Part shown: positions 25,085 to 32,278 of the stretch, one piece after another
Layout of the letters: each line of letters opens with the position of its first letter
Numbering within the stretch: position 1 is the stretch's first letter
Assembly: GCA_035253825.1 (NCBI GenBank)
Contig: DATFBM010000008.1
Span: forward strand, 35,373 to 99,372
Reading direction: 5' to 3'
DNA from: JACCTH01 sp035253825
GTDB lineage: Bacteria; Actinomycetota; Acidimicrobiia; Spongiisociales; ZC4RG35
DNA length: 64,000 nucleotides
Program-made: the position numbers and the translations under genes
The notes under the pieces: model-generated
Database searches by the model: none
What the model saw: only the letters and a program-made list of their open reading frames with translations
What the model was told of the DNA's origin: nothing

Positions 25085-25639
25085 ATGTTGACCCTGAAAA
25101 CCCTCCTCTGCCTTGCACTGGTCGCGGTCGCGCTGCCGGCGCAGGCGTCTACCGAGGGGGTCGACCTCGGTGGCGACTTCGGTACGGCCAGGGCCACTGC
25201 TCGCCAGGTGGATGCTTCGACTATCGAATTGACGCTTGAGCTCGAGGCGGATGGGGCGGCGACGGTCGTCGGCTACTTGATCGAGCCAGGGGACGGGCAG
25301 GCGACGTATCCGTTGGTCGAACGGGCAGATGGTCTCTACCGAGTCAACATTGAGGTCCGGCGAGTCAACTACGTCGTCGTTTTCGAGTTGATCAAGCCCG
25401 AAATCACGCGCCAGAGCCAGCCGCTGCTGTTGACGGATCTGGGAGTGAGGCCTTCAGTGTTGGGGATACCGAGCGGCGACGAGACGGCAGAAACCAACGG
25501 CGACGAGACCCGCCAGTGGGGTTGGGCAGGGTTAGGCCTCGGGGCTTTGGCATTGCTGGGCGTGGTCATTTGGGCGTGGCCGGAGCGAAAGCCGCGAGAG
25601 GCCGAAAGTGTCGCCGAGCAGCGCGAAATCTCACCTTGA
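25085..25639 (+). CDS. Secreted membrane-anchored protein of unknown function
   Basis: A 184-residue protein with a signal peptide (MLTLKTLLCLALVAVALPAQAS), an extracytoplasmic beta-rich domain of about 105 residues, and a C-terminal transmembrane helix near residues 147-165 (LGLGALALLGVVIWAWP) followed by a short charged cytoplasmic tail. This topology resembles copper-resistance or cell-wall anchoring proteins, but no ligand motif is visible and I do not assign a function. It is followed after 46 bases by two further envelope-type genes on the same strand. Confidence 0.7.
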   Translation: MLTLKTLLCLALVAVALPAQASTEGVDLGGDFGTARATARQVDASTIELTLELEADGAATVVGYLIEPGDGQATYPLVERADGLYRVNIEVRRVNYVVVFELIKPEITRQSQPLLLTDLGVRPSVLGIPSGDETAETNGDETRQWGWAGLGLGALALLGVVIWAWPERKPREAESVAEQREISP

Positions 25640-25685
25640 CGGAGGCCTGTAAACAGGGATAGGTCCGGGTGTAAATTCGGATCTG

Positions 25686-26291
25686 GTGAGTCGGACGCGG
25701 TGGTGGACTGCGGTGGGGATTGTGGGAGTTCTGGCGCTTGCAGCCGGATGGATGATCTGGCGAGATCGCTCCACCCCGGGTCCGACCACCACTTTTTTGG
25801 CGTTTGCCACCACGACCGCTGAAGCATCCACAACTACTCAACTTGTCACGACCACAGACGATGCGATCACGACCTCGACCACGACGGCGGAACAACGCCT
25901 GGCTGAGGTCGAGCAGATCCTGACCGACCTTTGGTTTGGATGGTTCGACGCCATTTATCGAAAGGACGCTGATGCGTTGTGGGATGTCGTTGCAACCACA
26001 CCTTTTCACGATGCTGGCGTCGAAGCCATGAGCCTCCTTGAGTTCGACGAGCCTCCCGCTCGCGAAGTCATCGAAGTTGAAATCGACACCATTCTTCTTG
26101 ATCGCGAGGACTGTCTTGTGGTTCTTGGCACTGCGTTTGCTCCATTTCTCGCCGGAGATCCAACAAACTCGACCGTCAAGGTTCTTTGGCCCGACGTCGC
26201 CGGATCCTGGCGATTCGCGACGTCATGGCAGCATCCTCAGGATCTCTGGCAGGCTGATTGCGACGAGGTTGAACGTGAGGTAACTCCTTGA
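25686..26291 (+). CDS. Membrane-anchored protein with Thr-rich stalk
   Basis: A 201-residue protein with an uncleaved N-terminal helix (residues 7-24), a Thr/Ala-rich stalk to about residue 68 and a globular extracytoplasmic domain with an NTF2-like feel (QILTDLWFGWFDAIYRKDAD; AL..V). That fold guess is weak. The start is GTG at 25686. A cysteine pair (C140 region DCLVV and C193 region ADCDEV) could form a disulfide. Its last four bases overlap the TTG start of the next gene, implying coupling. Confidence 0.68.
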   Translation: MSRTRWWTAVGIVGVLALAAGWMIWRDRSTPGPTTTFLAFATTTAEASTTTQLVTTTDDAITTSTTTAEQRLAEVEQILTDLWFGWFDAIYRKDADALWDVVATTPFHDAGVEAMSLLEFDEPPAREVIEVEIDTILLDREDCLVVLGTAFAPFLAGDPTNSTVKVLWPDVAGSWRFATSWQHPQDLWQADCDEVEREVTP

Positions 26292-27166
26292 AAAAAGCCT
26301 TCCTCGTTGCGCTGACTTTCGTCGCGGCATTGCCAGCTGTGGCGCAAGTGGGCGAGAGATATTGCTGGGCCGATGAGTTCAGAGACTCATTTGGTGAACT
26401 AACCGCGGTCACGCGTTGTCGATCGGCGGGGGAGATCGTCGACTACGCCAACGAGGCTCGCGTGCCTGGAAGACTTTATCCGGCCGTGGGCAGCGCCGGA
26501 AACGGAACTTGTTGGTACTGGCGGTCTGCCCCGACGGGTTGGGTCTTCATCACTCGCAATGCCGACGGCACCGCCGTCTTCGCCTTTGACCCCGACACCG
26601 ATCCCGGCGGACCGCTCATCGTCGATGTCGTTTATCCGGTTTGTACGTCTGAGCCCACACCGGTCGAGCCCGCCATCTTGCTTGCCTGGGATTTGGCGTC
26701 CCAATACGTCCACGTCGAGCCCGATCCCGACCTCAACCCTCGAGTGCCCTGGGGCTTGACCGGAGCCGAAACCCACCTGCGAGTGTTCCCGCCTCCGCCG
26801 TTCAGTGACTCGATCGTCGATCCCCTGGGCCAGGTACTGGAGGTCAACGGTCGGGTGATCGGAGTCACCATCGACTGGGGAGATGGTGCCGTCTCCAGCT
26901 TTACCGAGGGAGAGTTTTCCCAGCTAAGCGGTTATCCCAACGGCCTCGCCCGTCATGTCTACGAAGTCAAGACCTGTACACCCCCCGGGAGCACGCCTCG
27001 TTGCCACCCCTCGTTGAACTCGTATCCGTTGAGCGTCGATTACATATGGGAGGTGTCGTGGCGGGCCGATGCTGCACCGTTTGCGCCGCTCGCTATCCCC
27101 AACACGTCGACCAGTGTCGCCTACCCGGTCCGGGAAATCATTGCCGTGCTCGACGTCCGGCCCTAG
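26288..27166 (+). CDS. Secreted protein of unknown function
   Basis: A 292-residue secreted protein with signal peptide MKKAFLVALTFVAALPAVAQ. The middle has strands typical of a PKD-like or beta-sandwich domain (VIGVTIDWGDGAVSSFTEGE, then HVYEVKTC, with WGDG and HxY as in PKD motifs). Several cysteines probably form disulfides. TTG at 26288 is used because it opens a clean signal peptide and overlaps the upstream stop. The family is common as single copies in related actinobacteria as far as I can judge; no function is claimed. Confidence 0.7.
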   Translation: MKKAFLVALTFVAALPAVAQVGERYCWADEFRDSFGELTAVTRCRSAGEIVDYANEARVPGRLYPAVGSAGNGTCWYWRSAPTGWVFITRNADGTAVFAFDPDTDPGGPLIVDVVYPVCTSEPTPVEPAILLAWDLASQYVHVEPDPDLNPRVPWGLTGAETHLRVFPPPPFSDSIVDPLGQVLEVNGRVIGVTIDWGDGAVSSFTEGEFSQLSGYPNGLARHVYEVKTCTPPGSTPRCHPSLNSYPLSVDYIWEVSWRADAAPFAPLAIPNTSTSVAYPVREIIAVLDVRP

Positions 27167-27191
27167 TTGATCAGGCCGAGTAATCCACGTT

Positions 27192-28235
27192 CTAGGGACC
27201 GTTATCCGCGTCCAGCGCGGCTGCGAACCCTGGGTTCGCTGAAAGGTGACCCCAACGCTGGAGATCGAGGACGGTGTCGATCAGGGTTTCGCCGGAGGGG
27301 CGGAAGGTCATCCCCAGTTCGGTGCGGATCTTCTCGGTGTTGAGGCGGGGATGGCGGCCAAGGTGAGTGAGGACGTAATCGCGATTGCCGGGGGGCTGAA
27401 ATCGGGCGGCCAGACGGGTGACAAAACGGCCCAGCGGGTTGTCAAGCCCTATCCGCGGCGGTTTGCCGAGGCCGAGGTTGGCACCCCGGATCCAATCCGC
27501 CAGACGCCGCTGGGTCCAGACTTCAGCTGAGCACAGATAGCGGCCACTCGCCGTTGGCGTTTCCATCGCCAGTCGGTGAGCTTTGGCCACGTCTCGTACA
27601 TCGACGATCGCGTAGTCGAGGTCAAGGATGCCCGGATACTGGGCCCGCAAGAGACCCACCAGGACCGAGGCACTGGTGTTCAGCGACGGCACCAGAGATG
27701 GCCCCAGGACGACCGAAGGATTGATCACGACCAGATCGAACTGGGTCTGGCCTCTTGCGAATCCCCAAGCCGCCCTTTCGGCGGCGACTTTGGAGAAGTA
27801 ATAGGGGTTGCGATCAACCGAAGAGTGATCGTTCCACATGCCCTCGTCGAAAGTGCCATCCGGTTGGTCGGTGATGGCGGCGAAAGAGGAAGTGAGGACC
27901 ACGCGTTTCACCGAAGGATTCGCTGTGGCAGCATTAAGTACCGACAGCGTCCCGTTGACGGCAGGGTCGATCAGGTCGCGTTGGGGATCTCCGACCTGGA
28001 GCACATAAGGGCTGGCCGTATGGATCACATACTCGGAGCCCGAAAACGCGGAGCGGAATGACTCGGGATCACCGAGGTCTGCGGTGACAATTTCTGGTCC
28101 AAGGTCGACCAACCCTTCGGGGGCTCGCGACGGATCTCGAACGGTCGTTCGCACTTCGTGTCCGGCCTCCAGTAGATCGCGAACCACCTGTGAGCCGACA
28201 AACCCGCTTCCCCCAGTAACACATACCCGGGCCAC
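27192..28235 (-). CDS. NAD-dependent epimerase/dehydratase family protein
   Basis: Extended short-chain dehydrogenase of 347 residues, closest in pattern to dihydroflavonol reductase-like enzymes that act on small ketones or sterol-like substrates. It shows the Rossmann glycine motif TGGSGFVGSQ (residues 7-16), the S-Y-K triad with TSSFAAI and YYFSK (about residues 141-145), and VDVRDVAKAH. The start is GTG at 28235. The last codons (SANPGFAAALDADNGP) are encoded by the double-palindrome repeat at 27202-27239, so the repeat has entered or formed the 3' end of the gene. Confidence 0.88.
   Translation of the reverse strand: MARVCVTGGSGFVGSQVVRDLLEAGHEVRTTVRDPSRAPEGLVDLGPEIVTADLGDPESFRSAFSGSEYVIHTASPYVLQVGDPQRDLIDPAVNGTLSVLNAATANPSVKRVVLTSSFAAITDQPDGTFDEGMWNDHSSVDRNPYYFSKVAAERAAWGFARGQTQFDLVVINPSVVLGPSLVPSLNTSASVLVGLLRAQYPGILDLDYAIVDVRDVAKAHRLAMETPTASGRYLCSAEVWTQRRLADWIRGANLGLGKPPRIGLDNPLGRFVTRLAARFQPPGNRDYVLTHLGRHPRLNTEKIRTELGMTFRPSGETLIDTVLDLQRWGHLSANPGFAAALDADNGP
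27202..27239. repeat. Double-palindrome repeat, copy 2
   Basis: TTAT, CCGCGTCCAGCGCGG (27206-27220), CTG, then CGAACCCTGGGTTCG (27224-27238). This is the reverse-complement arrangement of the repeat at 1524-1560. It encodes the C-terminus of the epimerase gene. Confidence 0.6.
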
Positions 28236-28259
28236 TCTCGCACCCTAACCTTCGGTCAA

Positions 28260-28628
28260 ATGCGTATGCGGACCCTGGCACTCATCACCGGCATCGCGAT
28301 CGTGGCGGCCTGCGGGGGCGACGACCAAAGCACAACCACGGCCGGCGTGACGGGGCCCACTTCGGCCGGGGACGGGCCCATTCTCACGATCGAAGGTCGA
28401 TCGTTTGGCTCCGTCCCTGACCTCGCTCCTGGCGAGTCGATGACGATCGTCAATCTCGATTCGGTTCGCCACACCTTCACTTCAGGCGATGATGCATGGG
28501 AGTCGGTCGAATTGCCGGGCGACTCCGAGGCCAGCTTCACGGTTCCAGCTGAACTGGCGCCGGGCGACTACATCTTTTTCTGCGAAGTGCATGCGGACAT
28601 GGGAGGGCGTCTCACCGTTACGGGCTGA
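28260..28628 (+). CDS. Cupredoxin (blue copper) lipoprotein
   Basis: A 122-residue type 1 copper protein anchored as a lipoprotein on the outer face of the membrane. The signal ends in lipobox IVAAC (Cys 18), followed by a short Thr-rich spacer. Copper ligands can be placed: His in SVRHTFTSG (about residue 71), then Cys, His and Met in FFCEVHADMGG (about residues 104-111), the plastocyanin-like C-x2-H-x2-M pattern. It probably carries electrons for the oxidase-like and cytochrome c proteins encoded immediately downstream (20 bases and then coupled). Confidence 0.9.
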   Translation: MRMRTLALITGIAIVAACGGDDQSTTTAGVTGPTSAGDGPILTIEGRSFGSVPDLAPGESMTIVNLDSVRHTFTSGDDAWESVELPGDSEASFTVPAELAPGDYIFFCEVHADMGGRLTVTG

Positions 28629-28648
28629 GACACGATCGAGGAGAGAAA

Positions 28649-29812
28649 GTGAATCAGTTGCAGGATTCGGCGCGCCTGTTGTTTCGCGGTGCGCTGTTGG
28701 TATTCGTGGTGACCATCGTGATCGGGATCCTCAACGGACTCGATGTGTGGGAGCCGGAGCACAACATGCTCCTGACACATGTCCACTCCGGCACCTTGGG
28801 GTGGATCACTCTGGCGGTTGGCGGATCGGTCCTCTTGATGTTCGAGCGTGCTCTCGACGACAAAGCAGCTCGCACCGGTCGCCAGCTAGCGATGGGCCTG
28901 GTGGTCACCGTGGTTCTTTATGTCATTGCCTTCGCCACTGGGACCGGTATCTATCGCCCGATTGTCGGAACTCTCCTCCTCATCGTCCTGATCTGGCTCC
29001 TGGTGTGGACCGCAGGGCGCTACCGAGCGAGCGAGAAGTCGACAGCGCACCTGGCCATTTATCTGACCGTGGTCTCTCTGGTTATCGGTGCGATTCTCGG
29101 GGTGCTGCTGGGACTCTTCATCGCCAATGGCAGCCTGCCCGGATTCAGCGTCGAGAGGGCGGCATCGCTGGGCGGCGCCCACCCGGTTTCGATGCTGATT
29201 GGCTATTTGATCTTGGCCGGTGTCGCCATCACCGCATGGCAGCTGAATGGCGCCAATAGCCGCGTGGGCCGGGCGGTGGCCTGGATGCTTTTTGCCGCCG
29301 GGCTAATCGCCATCGCTTCGTTCATCTTCAACATCGAAGAGCTAACTCAGGTGTTCTCGCTCCTGCAGGTGATTGCCATCGTGACCTACTTGGTCATCAT
29401 GTGGCGCCACCTTCGGCCGGGATCGACAGGTTCTCCTTTTGCTCGCATGGCCGTTGTATTTCTGGCGGTCGGAATTGGGCTGCTGGTATATGTCGTTCAG
29501 CTCTTTGTCTCGGGCACCCTCGATCCCGAGACCGGCAGCGGTCCGCTAGGTGTGCTGATCGCCTTCGACCACGCCATGTTCATCGGGGTGATGACCAATG
29601 CCCTGCTGGCCGTCATCGCCGGGTTCGCTGGCTGGACCCCTAACCGGATTTTGGTGTGGGCGGTCAACATCGGAGTGGCCGGTTTCATCGTCGGCCTGAT
29701 GATCGACTCGAGCCTGCTCAAGCGGATCTTCACACCCATTCTCGGACTGGCACTGCTGTGGGCGATCTTCACCGCCGTTCCCGCCCTCTCCCGGAGGTCT
29801 GCTCTCGCTTGA
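28649..29812 (+). CDS. 12-helix haem-copper oxidase subunit I-like protein
   Basis: A 387-residue protein with about twelve transmembrane helices, the count of haem-copper oxidase subunit I. Histidines at expected places are H44/H46 in LLTHVHSGTLGW (helix 2, low-spin haem position), H178 in GGAHPVSMLIGY (helix 6, resembling the CuB His-Pro) and H308 in AFDHAMFIGV (helix 10). The His-His pair of helix 7 that completes CuB is absent, and the protein is shorter than cbb3 or NO reductase subunits. It may bind haem b and pass electrons or bind a gas; that is inference. RBS AGGAGAG lies upstream of the start. Its stop overlaps the cytochrome c start by one base. Confidence 0.75.
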   Translation: MNQLQDSARLLFRGALLVFVVTIVIGILNGLDVWEPEHNMLLTHVHSGTLGWITLAVGGSVLLMFERALDDKAARTGRQLAMGLVVTVVLYVIAFATGTGIYRPIVGTLLLIVLIWLLVWTAGRYRASEKSTAHLAIYLTVVSLVIGAILGVLLGLFIANGSLPGFSVERAASLGGAHPVSMLIGYLILAGVAITAWQLNGANSRVGRAVAWMLFAAGLIAIASFIFNIEELTQVFSLLQVIAIVTYLVIMWRHLRPGSTGSPFARMAVVFLAVGIGLLVYVVQLFVSGTLDPETGSGPLGVLIAFDHAMFIGVMTNALLAVIAGFAGWTPNRILVWAVNIGVAGFIVGLMIDSSLLKRIFTPILGLALLWAIFTAVPALSRRSALA

Positions 29813-30231
29813 TGCGCCGCTTGTTGCCCGCGTTGGTTGCGGTTCTGGTTATTGCCCTGAATGCTTGCGCCGAGCCCGCCGCCACTCTCGGAGACCCCGC
29901 TCTCGATGCGGGGCGAGAGACGTATGGCAGGCTGTGCTCCACTTGCCACGGGCCCAGTGGTGAGGGCGTGAGCGGCCCGGCTTTGGCCGGTGTGGTGGAG
30001 ACATTCCCTGAATGCGAGGATCACCAGCTATGGGTGACGCTCGGATCGATGGAATGGGAAAACCAGTTTGGGCCCACTTACGGGGCGAGCGACAAAGAGA
30101 TCACCGCCATCATGCCGAGCTTCCAGAATGTCCTCAGCGAGGCGGAAATCGCTGAAGTGGTCGCGTTCGAGAGATTCCAGTTCGGTGGCTTGTCAGCGAC
30201 GGAGGCTGTCACCGGATGCGGCGCTGACTGA
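29812..30231 (+). CDS. Class I cytochrome c lipoprotein
   Basis: A 139-residue mono-haem cytochrome c exported as a lipoprotein (lipobox ALNAC, Cys 19). The haem site is CSTCHG (about residues 43-48) and the distal ligand is probably Met in ITAIMPSFQNVLSEAEI, the usual mono-haem pattern M-P-x-F followed by an L-x3-E-I helix. It is coupled to the oxidase-like gene and completes a cupredoxin, membrane haem protein and cytochrome c triad that looks like one electron-transfer module. Its 3' end overlaps the convergent kinase gene by 39 bases. Confidence 0.9.
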   Translation: MRRLLPALVAVLVIALNACAEPAATLGDPALDAGRETYGRLCSTCHGPSGEGVSGPALAGVVETFPECEDHQLWVTLGSMEWENQFGPTYGASDKEITAIMPSFQNVLSEAEIAEVVAFERFQFGGLSATEAVTGCGAD

Positions 30232-32127
30232 GGAGTCGGGAGCCGATTCTTTTAGCGGAAGTCGCAACGTCATCGTGGTGCCGACGCCCAGCGAACTCTC
30301 CAGAATGAGGTCACCTTTATGCGCCCGGGCGACGTCGCGGGCTATGGCCAAGCCAAGACCGGTGCCTGGAATCCCAGCGGAAACGGCACTACTGGCACGA
30401 AAGAATCGTTCGAAAATACGAGCCTGATCGGCTCCTGAAATGCCGATGCCTTGGTCGGCGATCACTAGCTGGGCAATGCCGTCAAAGGCTCGCAGCGTGA
30501 TTGTCACTGCCCCCTCGGGTCTCGAGTACTTGATGGCGTTCGAGACCAGGTTGGCGACAACGCGCTCGAGCTGCTCGTGGTCGCCTTTGACGAGGACACA
30601 GGGGTCGAAATGTGTGGCGAGATGAATGTCGCGGCCCACCGCGGCTGGAGTCAGGTGGCCGGTCACCTTTTCCACCAGAGCGGAGAGGTCGACGGTCGTG
30701 ATGCTGGTCCCGGCCTCTGTTGTGCGCTTGAAATCGAGGATGTCATCGACCAGGTTGGACAACTCGGCGGCGCTCTTGCGTATCGTTTCCAGGTCGGACT
30801 TGGTTTCTCCCTGCGCTCCTTCCAGAAGCCAGTCGGTGTACCCGATGATCGCAGTCAGTGGTGTTCGCAATTCGTGAGTCATGTTGGAGACGAACTGGTC
30901 CCGCATCTGTTCCAACTTCTCCTGTGCTTCGATCCTCTGGGTCGCATCGCGGATCACCACCGCCCGCCTCACCCGTCGCGACTGCTCAATGACCTTGCCC
31001 TCCGAGACCTCAGCCCAGAACTCGCTGCCATCGGCGCGCCGTCCCCGAGTGATCACCGCCCTTTGGGCCACCATGACATCAGCGTCGAGGGGATGCACCA
31101 GGAAGTCGGTGAATTTCTTTCCCACGACACGTTCACCCAACATGGCCTCGCTGGACCGATTGGCCCGCCGAATGGTGTCGCTCTCGTCCACGACCAAGAC
31201 CGCGTCGAGTGCCGCATCGAACACCCCCTCGATTTCGGCGAGGAGATCGCGCCGACGGCTGGCCTCGGTGGCTACCAACAAGAGAGTTATCTGGATGACA
31301 AAAAGGAAAACCTGAGCAGCGGTGAGGGGGTGGATGGGGCTGTCGACTTCGGCGAAGGGGCCGATGCCTTTTTCGGTCGACCAGACAACTAAGAAGGCAG
31401 TACCAGCCAGGAGCATCGCAGTGCCGCGCTGGCCGACGAAGATTGTCGCCAGAATCAAGGGCAGAAGGATGAAGTAGGCGAAGCTTCGTCCGGTGACCTC
31501 CTTTCCTTCGATGGCGATGACCAGCACCAAGATGGTTATCAGCCCTACAAAGATCGTCTTCAACCACATCCCCCGGGGAGTTCGATCCTTGACCACCGAA
31601 ACGATGGCCAGGGCTCCCGGTGTGATCAGGGTGATACCCAGGCCGTCGGCGGCGAGCCAGGAAATCACCGCCGGCAGAACCTGACTGTCAAACGTGATCG
31701 CGGTCGCCGTGCCCCCGATGATCGCTCCCACGGCCGGGCCGAGCAGGGCCGCGAGGAGCAAGGCACCGATGTCGGCCAGACGGACGATGCGGTGAGATTG
31801 TGGGAGGCGGGCGCGAAGGATGGCGCTAGCTACCACCGCTTCCGCCACGTTGGCCCCGGCGGCGCCCACGGTGTGGAACCAATTCACATCCACGAAGGGG
31901 GCTGCCGACAAGATGGTTCCCAGACCGACTCCACTGATCACGTAGGGCCGAACTCGACCCGGGCTCGCTGAAGCGACCGCGGCCGCGACCCCCGCCGCTG
32001 GCCAGAAGATGGTTACCCCTACCGCCTGGGCGGAAAGACCGATCCCGGCAACGGCAGCCAGTGCATAGAGAAGCGAGGTGCCTACAAGGGCGACCCAGGG
32101 CGCGATCGGTCGGCGAGGAATCTCCAC
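30193..32127 (-). CDS. MASE1/PAS sensor histidine kinase
   Basis: A 644-residue membrane sensor kinase. Residues 1-300 hold about eight to nine helices in the MASE1 style, residues 310-420 a PAS domain (GVFDAALDAVLVVDESDTIR), then HisKA with the phospho-acceptor His in SNMTHELRTPLTAIIGY (about residue 437) and HATPase with NLVSNAIKYS, DQGIGIS and GTGLGLAIARD. The cognate response regulator is not adjacent, so it is an orphan. The signal sensed is unknown. It is divergent from the conservon operon, 151 bases away. Confidence 0.9.
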   Translation of the reverse strand: MEIPRRPIAPWVALVGTSLLYALAAVAGIGLSAQAVGVTIFWPAAGVAAAVASASPGRVRPYVISGVGLGTILSAAPFVDVNWFHTVGAAGANVAEAVVASAILRARLPQSHRIVRLADIGALLLAALLGPAVGAIIGGTATAITFDSQVLPAVISWLAADGLGITLITPGALAIVSVVKDRTPRGMWLKTIFVGLITILVLVIAIEGKEVTGRSFAYFILLPLILATIFVGQRGTAMLLAGTAFLVVWSTEKGIGPFAEVDSPIHPLTAAQVFLFVIQITLLLVATEASRRRDLLAEIEGVFDAALDAVLVVDESDTIRRANRSSEAMLGERVVGKKFTDFLVHPLDADVMVAQRAVITRGRRADGSEFWAEVSEGKVIEQSRRVRRAVVIRDATQRIEAQEKLEQMRDQFVSNMTHELRTPLTAIIGYTDWLLEGAQGETKSDLETIRKSAAELSNLVDDILDFKRTTEAGTSITTVDLSALVEKVTGHLTPAAVGRDIHLATHFDPCVLVKGDHEQLERVVANLVSNAIKYSRPEGAVTITLRAFDGIAQLVIADQGIGISGADQARIFERFFRASSAVSAGIPGTGLGLAIARDVARAHKGDLILESSLGVGTTMTLRLPLKESAPDSSVSAASGDSLRR

Positions 32128-32278
32128 CCCGACGAATCGGCAAGCTCTGACATCGCCTGTAGGTCGTTTGGGCTCTGCGTGGAGGGGTGTTTGAACCCTG
32201 CGGGTAGCTCTTCCGACTCAATTTTGGCAGCGGCCCTGTCGATACAGCCTTTTCGGCTTTCACCCAAGGAGGAGCGGA

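Noticed and set aside
32128..32278. Riboswitch before the conservon kinase
   Set aside because: The 151-base gap has no recognisable riboswitch core; it is long enough only for two divergent promoters and a ribosome site.
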